Below are positions 27,590 to 36,435 of a stretch of 64,000 bases of DNA, one piece after another (the first letter of the stretch is position 1; each line of letters opens with the position of its first letter). Location: assembly GCA_018817385.1 (NCBI GenBank), contig JAHIUA010000098.1, positions 1 to 64,000 of the forward strand, given 5' to 3'. The notes under the pieces were generated by a model. The model was not told where the DNA came from, ran no database searches, and saw only the letters and a program-made list of their open reading frames with translations. The DNA is from Pseudomonadota bacterium (lineage in GTDB: Bacteria > Desulfobacterota > Desulfobulbia > Desulfobulbales > Desulfocapsaceae). The position numbers and the translations under genes are program-made.

Positions 27590-28207
27590 TTAACCAGAGA
27601 TCCCATGCCGGACCAATGATATGGCGATAATCCACATGGTTGCGCATACCAGACTGTCGAGAATTCGCCAGGATAGCTGTTTCCTGAATACAGGTGCCAG
27701 CATCCTGCCGCCAAGGCTCAGGCAGGTAAACCAGAGGATTGAAGCGGAAACCGCACCAGCGCCGAACCACAACCGATTTTCCCCTTGAAACTGGCTGCTG
27801 ATACTTCCAAGCAGGACAACTGTGTCCAGATAGAAGTGCGGGTTCAGGAGTGTAACGGCCAGTGTCGTTATAATGGCCGATCCCAAAGAGCGTACGGCCT
27901 GCTCGTTGGGGTCAAGCCGCCCTCCCTGGAGGGCGGAGCGCAGAGAGTTCCATCCATAGATGAAAAGAAATCCGGCTCCACCCCATGTCAGCCATTGTGA
28001 AAGAGAGGGGTGGGCTGAAATTGAGGCCCCCACCCCAGCAATCCCGGCAATGATGAAGATGGAATCACAGAGAATACAGATCAAGGCGATAACCAGGTGG
28101 TAGTTTCCGCGAACGCCCTGGGACAAAACAAAGGCGTTCTGGGCCCCTATGGCCACAATCAATCCTCCCCCCGAGCCGAATCCTTGAATAAATGGTGTAA
28201 TTAGCAT
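27590..28207 (-). CDS. argO: LysE/ArgO-type amino acid exporter
   Basis: The protein has 205 residues and about five to six membrane segments. LysE/ArgO motifs are visible: GLIVAIGAQNAFVLSQG at the N-terminus, IALICILCDSIFIIAGIAG, and VTLLNPHFYLDTVVLLGS, the conserved NPxxxLD region. It exports basic amino acids such as arginine or lysine. It is divergent from the argP-like regulator at 28315, the usual arrangement for argO-argP or lysE-lysG. It lies about 235 bases upstream of selD on the same strand, and the gap includes the 21-bp inverted repeat. Confidence 0.92.
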   Translation of the reverse strand: MLITPFIQGFGSGGGLIVAIGAQNAFVLSQGVRGNYHLVIALICILCDSIFIIAGIAGVGASISAHPSLSQWLTWGGAGFLFIYGWNSLRSALQGGRLDPNEQAVRSLGSAIITTLAVTLLNPHFYLDTVVLLGSISSQFQGENRLWFGAGAVSASILWFTCLSLGGRMLAPVFRKQLSWRILDSLVCATMWIIAISLVRHGISG

Positions 28208-28314
28208 AGGTTCATTTCCCTCTGTAGGTATTTACTTGAGAATGTAGACCTGAGAGGATAAAAAGTAAAATTAATAGATTTAATATAAAATTAAAAATTC
28301 TAATAAGGGGCCTC
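28208..28314. promoter_or_regulatory. Divergent argO-argP promoter region
   Basis: This 107-base gap is very AT-rich next to argP. A LysR-type regulator encoded beside its target normally binds such a divergent region. A T-N11-A site cannot be fixed uniquely by eye, so only the region is marked. Confidence 0.45.
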
Positions 28315-29211
28315 GTGTTTGATTACAAACTCATTGAAGCCATGGCAATGGTGGTCCGGGAAGGGGGGTTTGATAAGGCGGCCAATGTCTTACATCTCAG
28401 CCAGTCGGCGGTTTCTCAGCGGGTGAAATTACTGGAAGAGCAGACGGGGCAGATTCTGCTGGCCCGCAGCACTCCTCCACGCACGACCTCGGCAGGCCGA
28501 AATCTGTTAAAGCATTATCTTCAAGTCAAGCAGCTGGAAGATGACCTTTTAGGAGAGATGGATAAGGAGGCCGATAAAGGGTATAGGTCCATAGCCGTGG
28601 CGCTCAATGCTGATAGCCTTGCGACCTGGTTTCTTGATGCGATTCAATCCCTTGTTGTTAAGGAAGGTGTGTTGTTAGACATCCGGGTCGATGATCAGGA
28701 ACAGACCCACCGGCTGCTCAAAAACGGCGATGTTGTGGGGTGTGTCAGTACACAGGATCAGCCACTGCAGGGATGCAGAATGGTCTATCTAGGGGAGATG
28801 AATTATCAACTGTTGGCTGCTCCGGAGTTTGTGGAAAAATGGTTTCCAGCTGGACTTACCATTACCGAGGCCTGCCGTGCCCCCGCGATTATTTTCAACC
28901 GGAAAGATGAGTTGCATCATAAACTCTTTCAGCAAGTCTTTGGAGAAGTGCCTGACGCCTTTCCAGCGCACTATATACCCTCGGCTGAGAAATTTGTGGA
29001 TTTCATTGCCAGGGGGCTTGGCTATGGTATGTTACCCGGTCAGCAGAGTGAGTCCTTTCTCCGAAACGGCCGGCTGGTCGATCTCGCACCTGGCTGTAAG
29101 GTACCAGTGAAACTCTATTGGCATTGCTGGAATCTGAAATCCAAGCTGCTGGATACCCTCACCCGGCAACTCACTGTGAAAGCAAACATGTTGTTGGATG
29201 AATACAGGTAA
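28315..29211 (+). CDS. argP: LysR-family regulator ArgP/LysG-like
   Basis: The protein has 298 residues and starts with GTG at 28315 behind AAGGGG. The N-terminal winged helix-turn-helix (residues 1-60) includes GGFDKAANVLHLSQSAVSQR. The effector domain follows, with VALNADSLATWFLDAI, typical of ArgP/LysG (ALNADSLATWF). Members of this subgroup sense lysine or arginine and activate the adjacent exporter gene. The divergent exporter at 28207 supports this. Confidence 0.93.
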   Translation: MFDYKLIEAMAMVVREGGFDKAANVLHLSQSAVSQRVKLLEEQTGQILLARSTPPRTTSAGRNLLKHYLQVKQLEDDLLGEMDKEADKGYRSIAVALNADSLATWFLDAIQSLVVKEGVLLDIRVDDQEQTHRLLKNGDVVGCVSTQDQPLQGCRMVYLGEMNYQLLAAPEFVEKWFPAGLTITEACRAPAIIFNRKDELHHKLFQQVFGEVPDAFPAHYIPSAEKFVDFIARGLGYGMLPGQQSESFLRNGRLVDLAPGCKVPVKLYWHCWNLKSKLLDTLTRQLTVKANMLLDEYR

Positions 29212-29642
29212 CTGCTTCTCCTTGGGCATATCGTGTGATGAGGGCGGGAGGTAAGGGAAGCCGCAGTCTTTTGCTTATTATATTTCGCTGGAGAGGAGCT
29301 CTTTAGCTCTTTAACAGAGACTTTACCGATAACGACTGGCTCTTCCAGAGAACTCGAATACAGTCAATTGATGGAGTTGGCATATGATCGCTTGTTTGAC
29401 CTCTATATGAGCATCTCTGAGAGTCGAAGTGAATTCAACGCAACGTATGCCTGCCGAATAGAAAGGGCCCTTAACCAACAGGCAAAATTCAAATAAATGG
29501 ATCATCTCGAATCGGCAGACAGTGTCAGCAGCATACTTTTTGCGGCTGACAGTTATGTAGAGGCGGAAAGCGGAAAGAAATTTGATATATATTGTAATTC
29601 AACCTACTGAGTTGATTAAACGTTCGCCTCTATTGGAGAGTT
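29212..29642. other. Intergenic region with small hairpin
   Basis: About 430 bases with no supported gene. A hairpin TGTCAGC/GCTGACA lies at 29523-29529/29545-29551 without a U-run. Confidence 0.35.
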
Positions 29643-30270
29643 GTGTCCTCTGAGGGAGTAACTTTGTATGCGGTCCCCATGTATAAACCAGCTGCCTTTT
29701 TGATTTCTATCACCGCTCTGACGAGTATATTCAGTTTTTTCTTTGGTGGCTATTATCGAGAAAGGGAACGCGCATATCGGTTATGGTTGATGTTTGTGGC
29801 CTATGCTAAAAAAGATCCCAACGATGAAGAGAAGCTTTGTCTCTGCTCTGAACTTGAATCACGGAATCGTATGTTTTTTTAAGGCCAAGGGGCTGCTCCT
29901 CATTCTCCTGCTGACCACCTTCATTGACTTTATCGTTTTTCAATTTTATTCACTGCCCTATATTTCTCAAAATTCTGCTCGTTACCAGGCCGGGGCCTAT
30001 GAAGCATATCTCTGCTTCAGTGCCATCATGGGCTGTATTGTTTTGATTAACTTCCTGGAAATTATCTATATACAGGTGGCAATAAATAAAACGGAAATGT
30101 TTCCCTACTTTAAGATACGGCGCCGGGTCACAGGCCAGGAACGGCTCTCCAAGGTATGGATGATTCTCGGGTGTTCAGGGCTGAAAACAGGAGAATATTC
30201 GGAAAAAAGAATTCCCAGAATATTTTATGATAACCAGGAATTTTATTCTCGTGAGGACGATGGCCAGTGA
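29643..30270 (+). pseudogene. Small membrane protein interrupted at a T7 run
   Basis: Two overlapping frames together look like one gene. The first encodes 79 residues: a membrane segment (PAAFLISITALTSIFSFFFG), then a charged stretch ending ELESRNRMFF. It stops at the TAA created by the T7 run at 29874-29880. The next frame continues KAKGLLLILLLTTFIDFIVF and runs to 30270 with two further membrane segments and a charged tail. Removing one T from the run fuses both into one coherent reading frame of about 208 residues. It could be a decayed gene, a slippage-regulated gene, or a sequencing error. The start is uncertain (GTG 29643, TTG 29664 or ATG 29679). The family is not recognised. Confidence 0.6.
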
Positions 30271-30383
30271 ACAGGGAGAAAATTGGAAAAACTGGCAAGT
30301 CTGATCTGTAAGAGCAACTCGCAGTTGCGCATGGCCTTGCCCCCTTTCTCCACACCTCAGTAGCGTGCAGGTTGGCGATCTTT

Positions 30384-30935
30384 CTACGATTCCGTCCTTT
30401 TTTCCTTTTCCCGAAGACGCAGCTCGAGGAGAAACAGCCAGCCATAATCACCGGCAGCGCCGACACTGAACAGTGCCGCGCCACAGAGAGCAGGCCAGAT
30501 TTTATGAGGAAAGAGGAGGACAACCAGGAAGAGGAGGAACTGTGCCAGGGTGGCTATCTTGCCAGACCACCTGGCATCCATTTTTTTAAATGATTCCCAG
30601 GATCGTATTGAAAGCGCATAGATGGCTGTAAAGGCAACGAGGAGGTCACGGCTGAGCAGGGCAGGAAGCCACCAGGCCGAGAATTTTCCTGCAGCGATAA
30701 AGGTGGTGAGTGCACAGAGGATAAAAAGCTTGTCGGCAACTCCGTCAAGGAGGCCACCCTGCCAGCTCTGCACCTGCCACCGTCTCGCCACCCAGCCATC
30801 AAGAAAGTCGCTGCAGCCGCTGCCGAGAACGAGCCAGAGCCACAGCCATTCCGGAGAGAATGGGAATACACAGGCAAGGAGTATGCGGGTGGTTGACAAG
30901 GCGTTGGGAACATATCTGATAGCGCTTTTGCTCAT
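30384..30935 (-). CDS. CDP-alcohol phosphatidyltransferase
   Basis: The protein has 183 residues with about five to six membrane segments. The family signature DG-x2-AR-x8-G-x3-D-x3-D is fully present as DGWVARRWQVQSWQGGLLD followed by GVAD. It transfers a phosphatidyl group from CDP-diacylglycerol (or a related CDP-alcohol) to an acceptor alcohol at the inner membrane. The C-terminus is unusual in ending with a basic tail. The acceptor (glycerol-3-phosphate, inositol phosphate or other) cannot be told. It lies 105 bases downstream of grdB on the same strand. Confidence 0.88.
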   Translation of the reverse strand: MSKSAIRYVPNALSTTRILLACVFPFSPEWLWLWLVLGSGCSDFLDGWVARRWQVQSWQGGLLDGVADKLFILCALTTFIAAGKFSAWWLPALLSRDLLVAFTAIYALSIRSWESFKKMDARWSGKIATLAQFLLFLVVLLFPHKIWPALCGAALFSVGAAGDYGWLFLLELRLREKEKRTES

Positions 30936-31040
30936 AAACAGTTTTTATCCATCTTATTGTTATCTTGCCAGTCCCTGATTTGAGCGTTGGCCCATTTGCT
31001 CTGCATACCAGTTGTGGCAGATCTGTTTTCAGTTACTGGC

Positions 31041-32363
31041 TTAAAAGACCCTCTGTTGGTCAATGGGTGTGGCCAAGGCCTTGAGTGTCTTTTGGACCAG
31101 TTCTTTTCTCAGCTTTTTTTCTTCCTCTGGGCTCTTGGTCGGGTCGCCAAAGGGATGGGGAATGGCAATGGTGGCAACAATGCGGTTGGCACCCACTGTC
31201 CTCGAGATAGGGACGATTGAACAGGCGTGAACAACTGCTATTCCTGCCAGTTCGATTTGTTTGCTCATCGTTGCTCCGCAACGAGTACAGGTCCCTCAGG
31301 TGGAGGTGAGGATGACCGCCTGAACACCGTCGGCGAGCAGGAGTTTTGCAATCTCACGACCATATTCCTCGGCATTGGCAACCGATGTTCCATTGCCCAC
31401 CGTGGCATAGTAGAAGTCGTGGAGACTGGCAAAGGCCCCCTCTGACTCCAGTTCACGCACTGCATCCAGGGGCAGTATCCGGTTCGGGTCGGCATTGGCA
31501 AAGGTCGGATCATAGCCGCCATGGGCGGTCTGGTGTGTTTCGCTGCTGAACCGTAAGAGCCCTTTCAGGGAATAGATGCCAAAGCGGCTGGCGCTGGCGG
31601 CTTCGATCCTGTCCGGATTGCCGCGGGGGACTATGCCGCCGGAAGTCACCAGGGCCAACCTGGCCCTGGCCATATCATGGATAGGGGGAGCGGGTTGGAC
31701 CCGGTCAAAGACTGGCATGAGGTATTCGGTATTAAATGCTTGGCCTCCTAATTTCAGTAGCAACATATCACAGGCACGGGTCGCCCCAGTTTTTTCGGCA
31801 AAATAATTCTTCCGCCGCCCATGGGGGATGTAGTTATGGCGATCCGGAAACAATTCTTCCCCGTTGAACTGTTTGATTGCCAGAAGTGCCATCCTCTGCA
31901 CCGCCTCTTTCATCGCCATGACATCCTTGCCGGCTCTGGCAATGAGGACATCTTTCCTGTACACTGCAACTGCTGGATTTCTAGGATACATGGCGGTTAA
32001 AGCAGGAATTGAAAACCTCTCCTGCACTGCCTGGCATATGGCGCCGCAAGCGATACCGTAACGCCCGGCATTAAAGGCCGGGCCGGCCAGGAGGAAATGG
32101 ATTTTGTCTGCGCCTTCAGCCGTAAGGCTGGGGCTGAGGAGGGCGAGGATTTCCTGGAGGGCAGTTTCTGTCTTTTCGGCCAGGTAATTGTCACCAACCA
32201 CCAGGGTGGCTGCGACCTCCATATGGGGAAACAATTTTTCAAGTAAAAGGCCGGGGCCTCTTGGGCCCTCAAGAAGTTGTGGCGGCTGGTAAGCCTTATC
32301 TTCCCCCCCCAGGCCGGCAAAAAACTGGTTCAGCGAGTATACAACTCTATATTGGGATGCCAT
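31041..32363 (-). CDS. grdB: Glycine reductase selenoprotein B (UGA = Sec356)
   Basis: The protein has 440 residues when the UGA at 31296-31298 is read as selenocysteine. GrdB is the substrate-binding selenoprotein that activates the amine together with the pyruvoyl-bearing GrdE products. Family blocks are SLNQFFAGLGGEDKA at the N-terminus, ALVTSGGIVPRGNPDRIE, TAHGGYDPTFANADPNRILP and the Sec site AVILTSTUGTCTRCGA. After the Sec, VVHACSIVPISRTVGANRIV and TIAIPHPFGDP continue the family to the C-terminus. A hairpin with a GGA loop follows the UGA. Which amine is bound (glycine, sarcosine, betaine or another) is not determined. The gene starts two bases after the grdE stop. Confidence 0.95.
31268..31284 (-). 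promoter_or_regulatory. SECIS-like hairpin of grdB
   Basis: On the minus strand UCGUUGC (31284 to 31278) pairs with GCAACGA (31274 to 31268) around the loop GGA. The loop begins 18 bases past the Sec codon, the same distance as in grdA. The short loop opens to CGGAG if the closing pair breathes. Confidence 0.7.
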
Positions 32364-32365
32364 GG

Positions 32366-33610
32366 TTACACCTCCCTGCAGCTCAGTCTCTGCATGCCGA
32401 GTTCGTTGGTTGCCCCGATAATTGCCTGCAGTTCCACCTCCAGGCTGCCGTCTTTATGGAGGCTGTGTGGCCAGGCGCCTGCAAGCCTGCTCAAGTCCCT
32501 TATTGGGCCAAGCAGCTCCTCCATGGGAGGCAAGAGGACCCGCTCATTGGCATTGCCCACCGAGACCACACCATCTGCCTCCATGGCAGAATCGGCCAGG
32601 GACTGTGAAAAGCCATCCGCACCGGCAAATTCATCGGTGATGGCTACCACCTTGATACCGATTTGTTCCAGACCACGGGTCAACAGCATCTGGTCGGCAT
32701 CCGGGTTGCCGAAACCCTCCTTGGAGAGAATGACCCCCTTGGCTTGCAGTTCACGAACCAGGATGATGGTTTTTTGTGCTGACGATTCCTTGACCGCCAG
32801 ACTGACAGGTTCAGTGGTGAGGACTACCCCGCCAAAATCGAGATCTCGGCCATGGCGTCGGAATAACTCTCTGAGCACAGGATTGTTCTGGTGGTGCCAG
32901 GTGGTATTCTTGTCGCAGGCGGAGACGCAGTTGCCCGAGGTGATGGCTCCGTCCAGGAGCATGAGTGGCTCAATGGTTCGCGGCAGCCCTTCCCTGGCAT
33001 TGCGGCCAAATATATAGGTGTCATGGAGAAGTCCCTGGCTGAGGAGCATGTATATATAGACGACTCGGGGGAGATGCGAAGAAACGGGCTGGTCCTCCTG
33101 GGCGGAAAAGGTTTGTATCGTGTCGGGCCTCAGGGCTCGCGTCGTTTCGCCAAGGAAATCGGCGGCAACAAGGCCGGCGTTTCTGATCGTTTCTTCATGC
33201 TGGTGGGGTGTCAGGCCGGAGACAACGGCGATATCCAGGACCACATTGAAGGTCCTGGAAAAGGGTGAATAGAGTGCTCCCGTTCCGCTCATGTCGATGA
33301 TACCTTCCTGGTAGCCGACAATTTTACCGCAGGTCACGATAGCAACGTTCTCCAGGACATGTCTTCTCCCTTCACCGGGACCCTGACCCCAGACTTTGCA
33401 GCCCGGTTGCACCACATCTTTGACACAGAGTATCCTGGTTGAGTCGCCTGGCCTGGCCAGGGAGATCAGGCAGCTCGTTATATTGTCATCCCGGGACAGC
33501 AAAAACTCGGCCAATCTTTTCTTGTCCACCAGCAAAACACCGTTGCAGAGTTCTGTCTGTTCACCAAGGCGCACATCAGCCACGGCAATATTTCCTCGTT
33601 CAAATGTCAT
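32366..33610 (-). CDS. grdE: Glycine reductase protein B proprotein GrdE
   Basis: The protein has 414 residues. GrdE is cleaved at a cysteine to give alpha and beta subunits, the new N-terminus becoming a pyruvoyl group that forms a Schiff base with the amine substrate. The cleavage site is conserved as TSGNCVSACDKNTTWHHQNN, with the cut expected between Asn227 and Cys228. Other family blocks are SGTGALYSPFSRTFNVVLD, FGGVVLTTEPVSLAVKES, LSKEGFGNPDADQM, IGIKVVAITDEFAGADGFSQ (shown to 20) and VSVGNANERV. Its start overlaps the upstream membrane-protein gene by four bases and it is followed by grdB after two bases. Confidence 0.95.
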   Translation of the reverse strand: MTFERGNIAVADVRLGEQTELCNGVLLVDKKRLAEFLLSRDDNITSCLISLARPGDSTRILCVKDVVQPGCKVWGQGPGEGRRHVLENVAIVTCGKIVGYQEGIIDMSGTGALYSPFSRTFNVVLDIAVVSGLTPHQHEETIRNAGLVAADFLGETTRALRPDTIQTFSAQEDQPVSSHLPRVVYIYMLLSQGLLHDTYIFGRNAREGLPRTIEPLMLLDGAITSGNCVSACDKNTTWHHQNNPVLRELFRRHGRDLDFGGVVLTTEPVSLAVKESSAQKTIILVRELQAKGVILSKEGFGNPDADQMLLTRGLEQIGIKVVAITDEFAGADGFSQSLADSAMEADGVVSVGNANERVLLPPMEELLGPIRDLSRLAGAWPHSLHKDGSLEVELQAIIGATNELGMQRLSCREV

Positions 33611-33999
33611 TTTTCCCCCACAATTGTTTTGTCGTTAAGGGTCATATAGGTTATCTCGCCATTGTCTTTGGAGACCACGCAGACACCACTGTTGATGGTC
33701 AGGCCCCCCGAGGCCTTTTTGATGAAGATCCCCACCGGCCTGTTCCAGTAAAAGATATATTCCTTCTCATTCTCGGTTCTTTTTTTACTGTTCGCTATGT
33801 TGATTTCGCCAGGGGAGGCCAGCGACTTGTATCTGTCCTTACATAGTTTCATTGCCGGAGCCCAGGCAATTCCCTCGGGCTTGGTCTCTTCCCGGAAAAG
33901 AGCATACTCTTCTCGAAAAAGAGAGAGCAGTACAATCAGGAGGACAAGAAAGAGGATCAGCAACAAACAGCCCACTCTGCTTTTGGTTTTTGTCTTCAT
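33607..33999 (-). CDS. Small membrane-anchored hypothetical protein
   Basis: The protein has 130 residues with one N-terminal membrane anchor (CLLLILFLVLLIVLL) and a soluble part facing the periplasm, including KEYIFYWNRPVGIFIKKASG. The family is not recognised. Its stop overlaps the grdE start (ATGA, 33607-33610), so it is translated with grdE and grdB and may be a membrane partner of that unit. The gap to the phosphoribosyltransferase upstream is only 70 bases, so it may instead be the tail of that operon. Confidence 0.65.
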   Translation of the reverse strand: MKTKTKSRVGCLLLILFLVLLIVLLSLFREEYALFREETKPEGIAWAPAMKLCKDRYKSLASPGEINIANSKKRTENEKEYIFYWNRPVGIFIKKASGGLTINSGVCVVSKDNGEITYMTLNDKTIVGEK

Positions 34000-34069
34000 T
34001 TTGTAAGTTGTTCTGCCTGTCTGGCGAAAAAAAAGAGGCGCGGGAGAGTATGATATGGATTGGGATAGT

Positions 34070-34681
34070 TCATCTCTTTTTCTCGATCATCTTGAAAACC
34101 TGGGACAGCGTCCGCAGGGGGATCGTCACTCCATACTCGGCTTGAAGTCTTTTCCTTGTCGACTCGATCGTTGTCGGCAGCTCAGGCATGGTCTGGAGAA
34201 ATCCGCCCATGTCTTCAACCACTGCCCAGGGATAGATGAGCCAGCGCCACTTGACTAATTTTTTGGCATAAAAATCAGGCTGCAGCCTGGATTGTTTTTT
34301 ATGGTGCAGTGTAGCGACCTTGATCTCTGCCGGTTTGAATTCTCTGATATGCTGGAGGGCTACCTCGATGCTGTCGCCGGTATCAGTGAGATCATCGACA
34401 AGCAGGACATTGAGTCCCTGGATATCCATACACAGGGGAGAGGAAAGGCGGGCCGTTTCTTCTTTGCTGCTGCCTGCGGTGTAGTGAGAAATACGGATAC
34501 TGGTGAGGTTATAGATACCAAGAAAATCGCAGACCAGTCGAGCCGGGACATATCCGCCCCGGGCTATGGCAATAACCAGATCGGCCCGACAGCCGGCTTC
34601 TTTAATCTGGTGGGCGAGAAGGGCTGAGAGTCGGTATACTTCTTTCCAGGAGATGAGTTCGCATTGAAATTGTTTGCCCAT
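34070..34681 (-). CDS. Purine-type phosphoribosyltransferase
   Basis: The protein has 203 residues. The PRPP-binding motif VLLVDDLTDTGDS (about residues 91-103) and the upstream LVIAIARGGYVPARL place it among type I phosphoribosyltransferases. The closest group is bacterial and archaeal xanthine/guanine/hypoxanthine PRTases. It would salvage a purine base with PRPP. A C-terminal region with KWRWLIYPWAVVEDMG is also seen in that group. It lies 33 bases after the isochorismatase-like gene on the same strand. Confidence 0.87.
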   Translation of the reverse strand: MGKQFQCELISWKEVYRLSALLAHQIKEAGCRADLVIAIARGGYVPARLVCDFLGIYNLTSIRISHYTAGSSKEETARLSSPLCMDIQGLNVLLVDDLTDTGDSIEVALQHIREFKPAEIKVATLHHKKQSRLQPDFYAKKLVKWRWLIYPWAVVEDMGGFLQTMPELPTTIESTRKRLQAEYGVTIPLRTLSQVFKMIEKKR

Positions 34682-34714
34682 GGCCTTCGTTTTCCTCTTC
34701 TTGTGTTGGCGGGA

Positions 34715-35323
34715 TTATCGAGTCGTTCTTTTCCTCAGCTCCTGCCAGGATAGCGTCTGGCCCCAATTGGCCAGGGGAACATTGAACAGAGATTGTTTTT
34801 CTTCCTGGCTGCCAGTGAAGGTGTCCACCGCCTCCATAAGAAATTCTACACGGTAGCCTCGAAAGAAGAGTTCCTGGGCCGTACAGAGGACACAACAATC
34901 AAGAGTCAGACCGATCAGGACGATGCTGTTGGTTTCTCGCGGAGGTCCGACAACGGTTGCCAGCCAGTTTGTAAAGCCTTTGGCGTCTGCATAGGGCTTT
35001 CCCGGTGACTTTGCAGCCATCCCTCCATGCTCGCGCACCCAGACGGGGGAGTGCATGCACTTGACCCAGCTCTGGGCATGTTTGATATCGACAGGGAGAT
35101 CCGACTCGTAGCCCGGGGTTCCCGGTACACAGTGAGCAAAGGGGGCACCGGGACGCGGTTGCCGGTAATCCGAGACGATCTCAGCAAGTTGTATTCCCTG
35201 CTTGCGACAGTGAGGGACGAGTATCTTCTGAATAAAATCCACACAGGGGCGAACCTGAAAACAGGCTCCACCGCTGGTGCTGAAGTCTCTTTGCATGTCT
35301 ACGGAAATGATGCGCATAGCCAT
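34715..35323 (-). CDS. Isochorismatase-like cysteine hydrolase
   Basis: The protein has 202 residues. The N-terminal SVDMQRDF supplies the catalytic Asp. LIGLTLDCCVLCTAQELFFR near residues 140-160 supplies the nucleophilic Cys of the isochorismatase/nicotinamidase superfamily. The central WVREHGGMAAKSPGKPY likely carries the catalytic Lys. It may hydrolyse an amide or isochorismate-like compound. Placement next to a phosphoribosyltransferase suggests a nicotinamide or purine salvage link, but that is inference. Its start lies two bases past the dnaJ-like stop. Confidence 0.82.
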   Translation of the reverse strand: MAMRIISVDMQRDFSTSGGACFQVRPCVDFIQKILVPHCRKQGIQLAEIVSDYRQPRPGAPFAHCVPGTPGYESDLPVDIKHAQSWVKCMHSPVWVREHGGMAAKSPGKPYADAKGFTNWLATVVGPPRETNSIVLIGLTLDCCVLCTAQELFFRGYRVEFLMEAVDTFTGSQEEKQSLFNVPLANWGQTLSWQELRKRTTR

Positions 35324-35325
35324 TC

Positions 35326-36435
35326 CTATTTTTGGGGACGGACAGCAGCTAATTCCCTGAGCTGTTCATAGAGGGTGCGCTCTTTCTGGGAGAGCTTGTC
35401 AGGGATATCCAGCTGGATATGGATATTGATATCGCCATGTCCGCTCCCCCGAAAACGGGGGAGACCTTTGGCCTTCAGTTGGATGATCTCGTCGGCCTGG
35501 GTACCGGGCGGGATTGTTAATTCTATGTTTTCGCCAAGGCCTGGAATGCTGATTTTTGTGCCCAGTACGGCATCTGGGACAGTGAGAGTTTCCGCTCGCC
35601 ACAAGTCAGGACCGCGACGTTGATAGCGGTTGTCGGTTTTGGTTGATATGACAATATGAAGATCGCCCGGTGGAATATCCGCTTCCTCAGCAAGCAGACC
35701 CTGCCCTGCAACTCGCAGTATCACACCATCCTCGATGCCTGGTGGAATAGTCACTTCAATGGTTTCTTCTTTTTCAATCTGGCCGTAGCCGCCGCAGATG
35801 GGGCAGGGATCAGTTATTTCGGTACCTTTTCCGTGACAGATTGGACAGACCTTGATCTGCTCCACTTTGATCTCTTCTTCCCCCTTGGTTTCGTTATGGG
35901 TTGAGATGATCCTGCCGGAGCCATGACAGGAATTACACAATGCCGGTGGTGTACCGGGCTTGGTTCCATACCCATGACAGGAGGCACAGGCCACCGGATG
36001 GCTGACTTGGAGTTTCTGTCTGCCACCGTCATTGATCATTTCCAGCGGTATCTCAATCGGCACTCTGAGGTCTTGTCCATGCGGCGGACGGCTGCTTCTG
36101 TGGCTGTACATACAGTCAAAAATGGAGTCGCCGCCAAAGGCAAAGCCCATCTTATCGAAGATGTGTCCGAGGTCGAGGTTGCCAAAGAGGTCTTCTGCGC
36201 TATAGTGAGCGACTCCCTCCATACCCTGGGTATCATAGCGTAGCCGTTTCTGTGGGTCTTTGAGAATGGCATAGGCTGTGGCTATCTCTTTAAAACGATC
36301 TCCCGCCTCTGGTGACTTGTTCCGGTCGGGGTGCCATTGCATTGCCAGGGTATGATAGGCTTTTTTGATCGCCTGTTCATCGGTGTCTCGGGGAATACCC
36401 AGGATTTGATAATAATCTTTTTCGAGTGCAGGCAT
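35326..36435 (-). CDS. dnaJ: DnaJ-type chaperone with zinc finger
   Basis: The protein has 369 residues. An N-terminal J domain contains the HPD motif (QWHPDRN, about 34-36). A Gly-poor linker with DLFGNLDLGHIFDKMGF follows. Four CxxCxGxG-type repeats form the zinc-binding domain: CASCHGYG, CNSCHGSG, CPICHGKG and CPICGGYG. Two C-terminal substrate-binding beta domains complete the protein. It delivers unfolded proteins to DnaK. The linker lacks the long glycine-rich region of classical DnaJ, so it may be a second DnaJ paralogue rather than the one encoded with dnaK. Confidence 0.9.
   Translation of the reverse strand: MPALEKDYYQILGIPRDTDEQAIKKAYHTLAMQWHPDRNKSPEAGDRFKEIATAYAILKDPQKRLRYDTQGMEGVAHYSAEDLFGNLDLGHIFDKMGFAFGGDSIFDCMYSHRSSRPPHGQDLRVPIEIPLEMINDGGRQKLQVSHPVACASCHGYGTKPGTPPALCNSCHGSGRIISTHNETKGEEEIKVEQIKVCPICHGKGTEITDPCPICGGYGQIEKEETIEVTIPPGIEDGVILRVAGQGLLAEEADIPPGDLHIVISTKTDNRYQRRGPDLWRAETLTVPDAVLGTKISIPGLGENIELTIPPGTQADEIIQLKAKGLPRFRGSGHGDINIHIQLDIPDKLSQKERTLYEQLRELAAVRPQK

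Noticed and set aside
31041-31268. Separate 75-residue gene after the grdB UGA
   Set aside because: It is the continuation of GrdB past the selenocysteine codon, with the family's C-terminal motifs.
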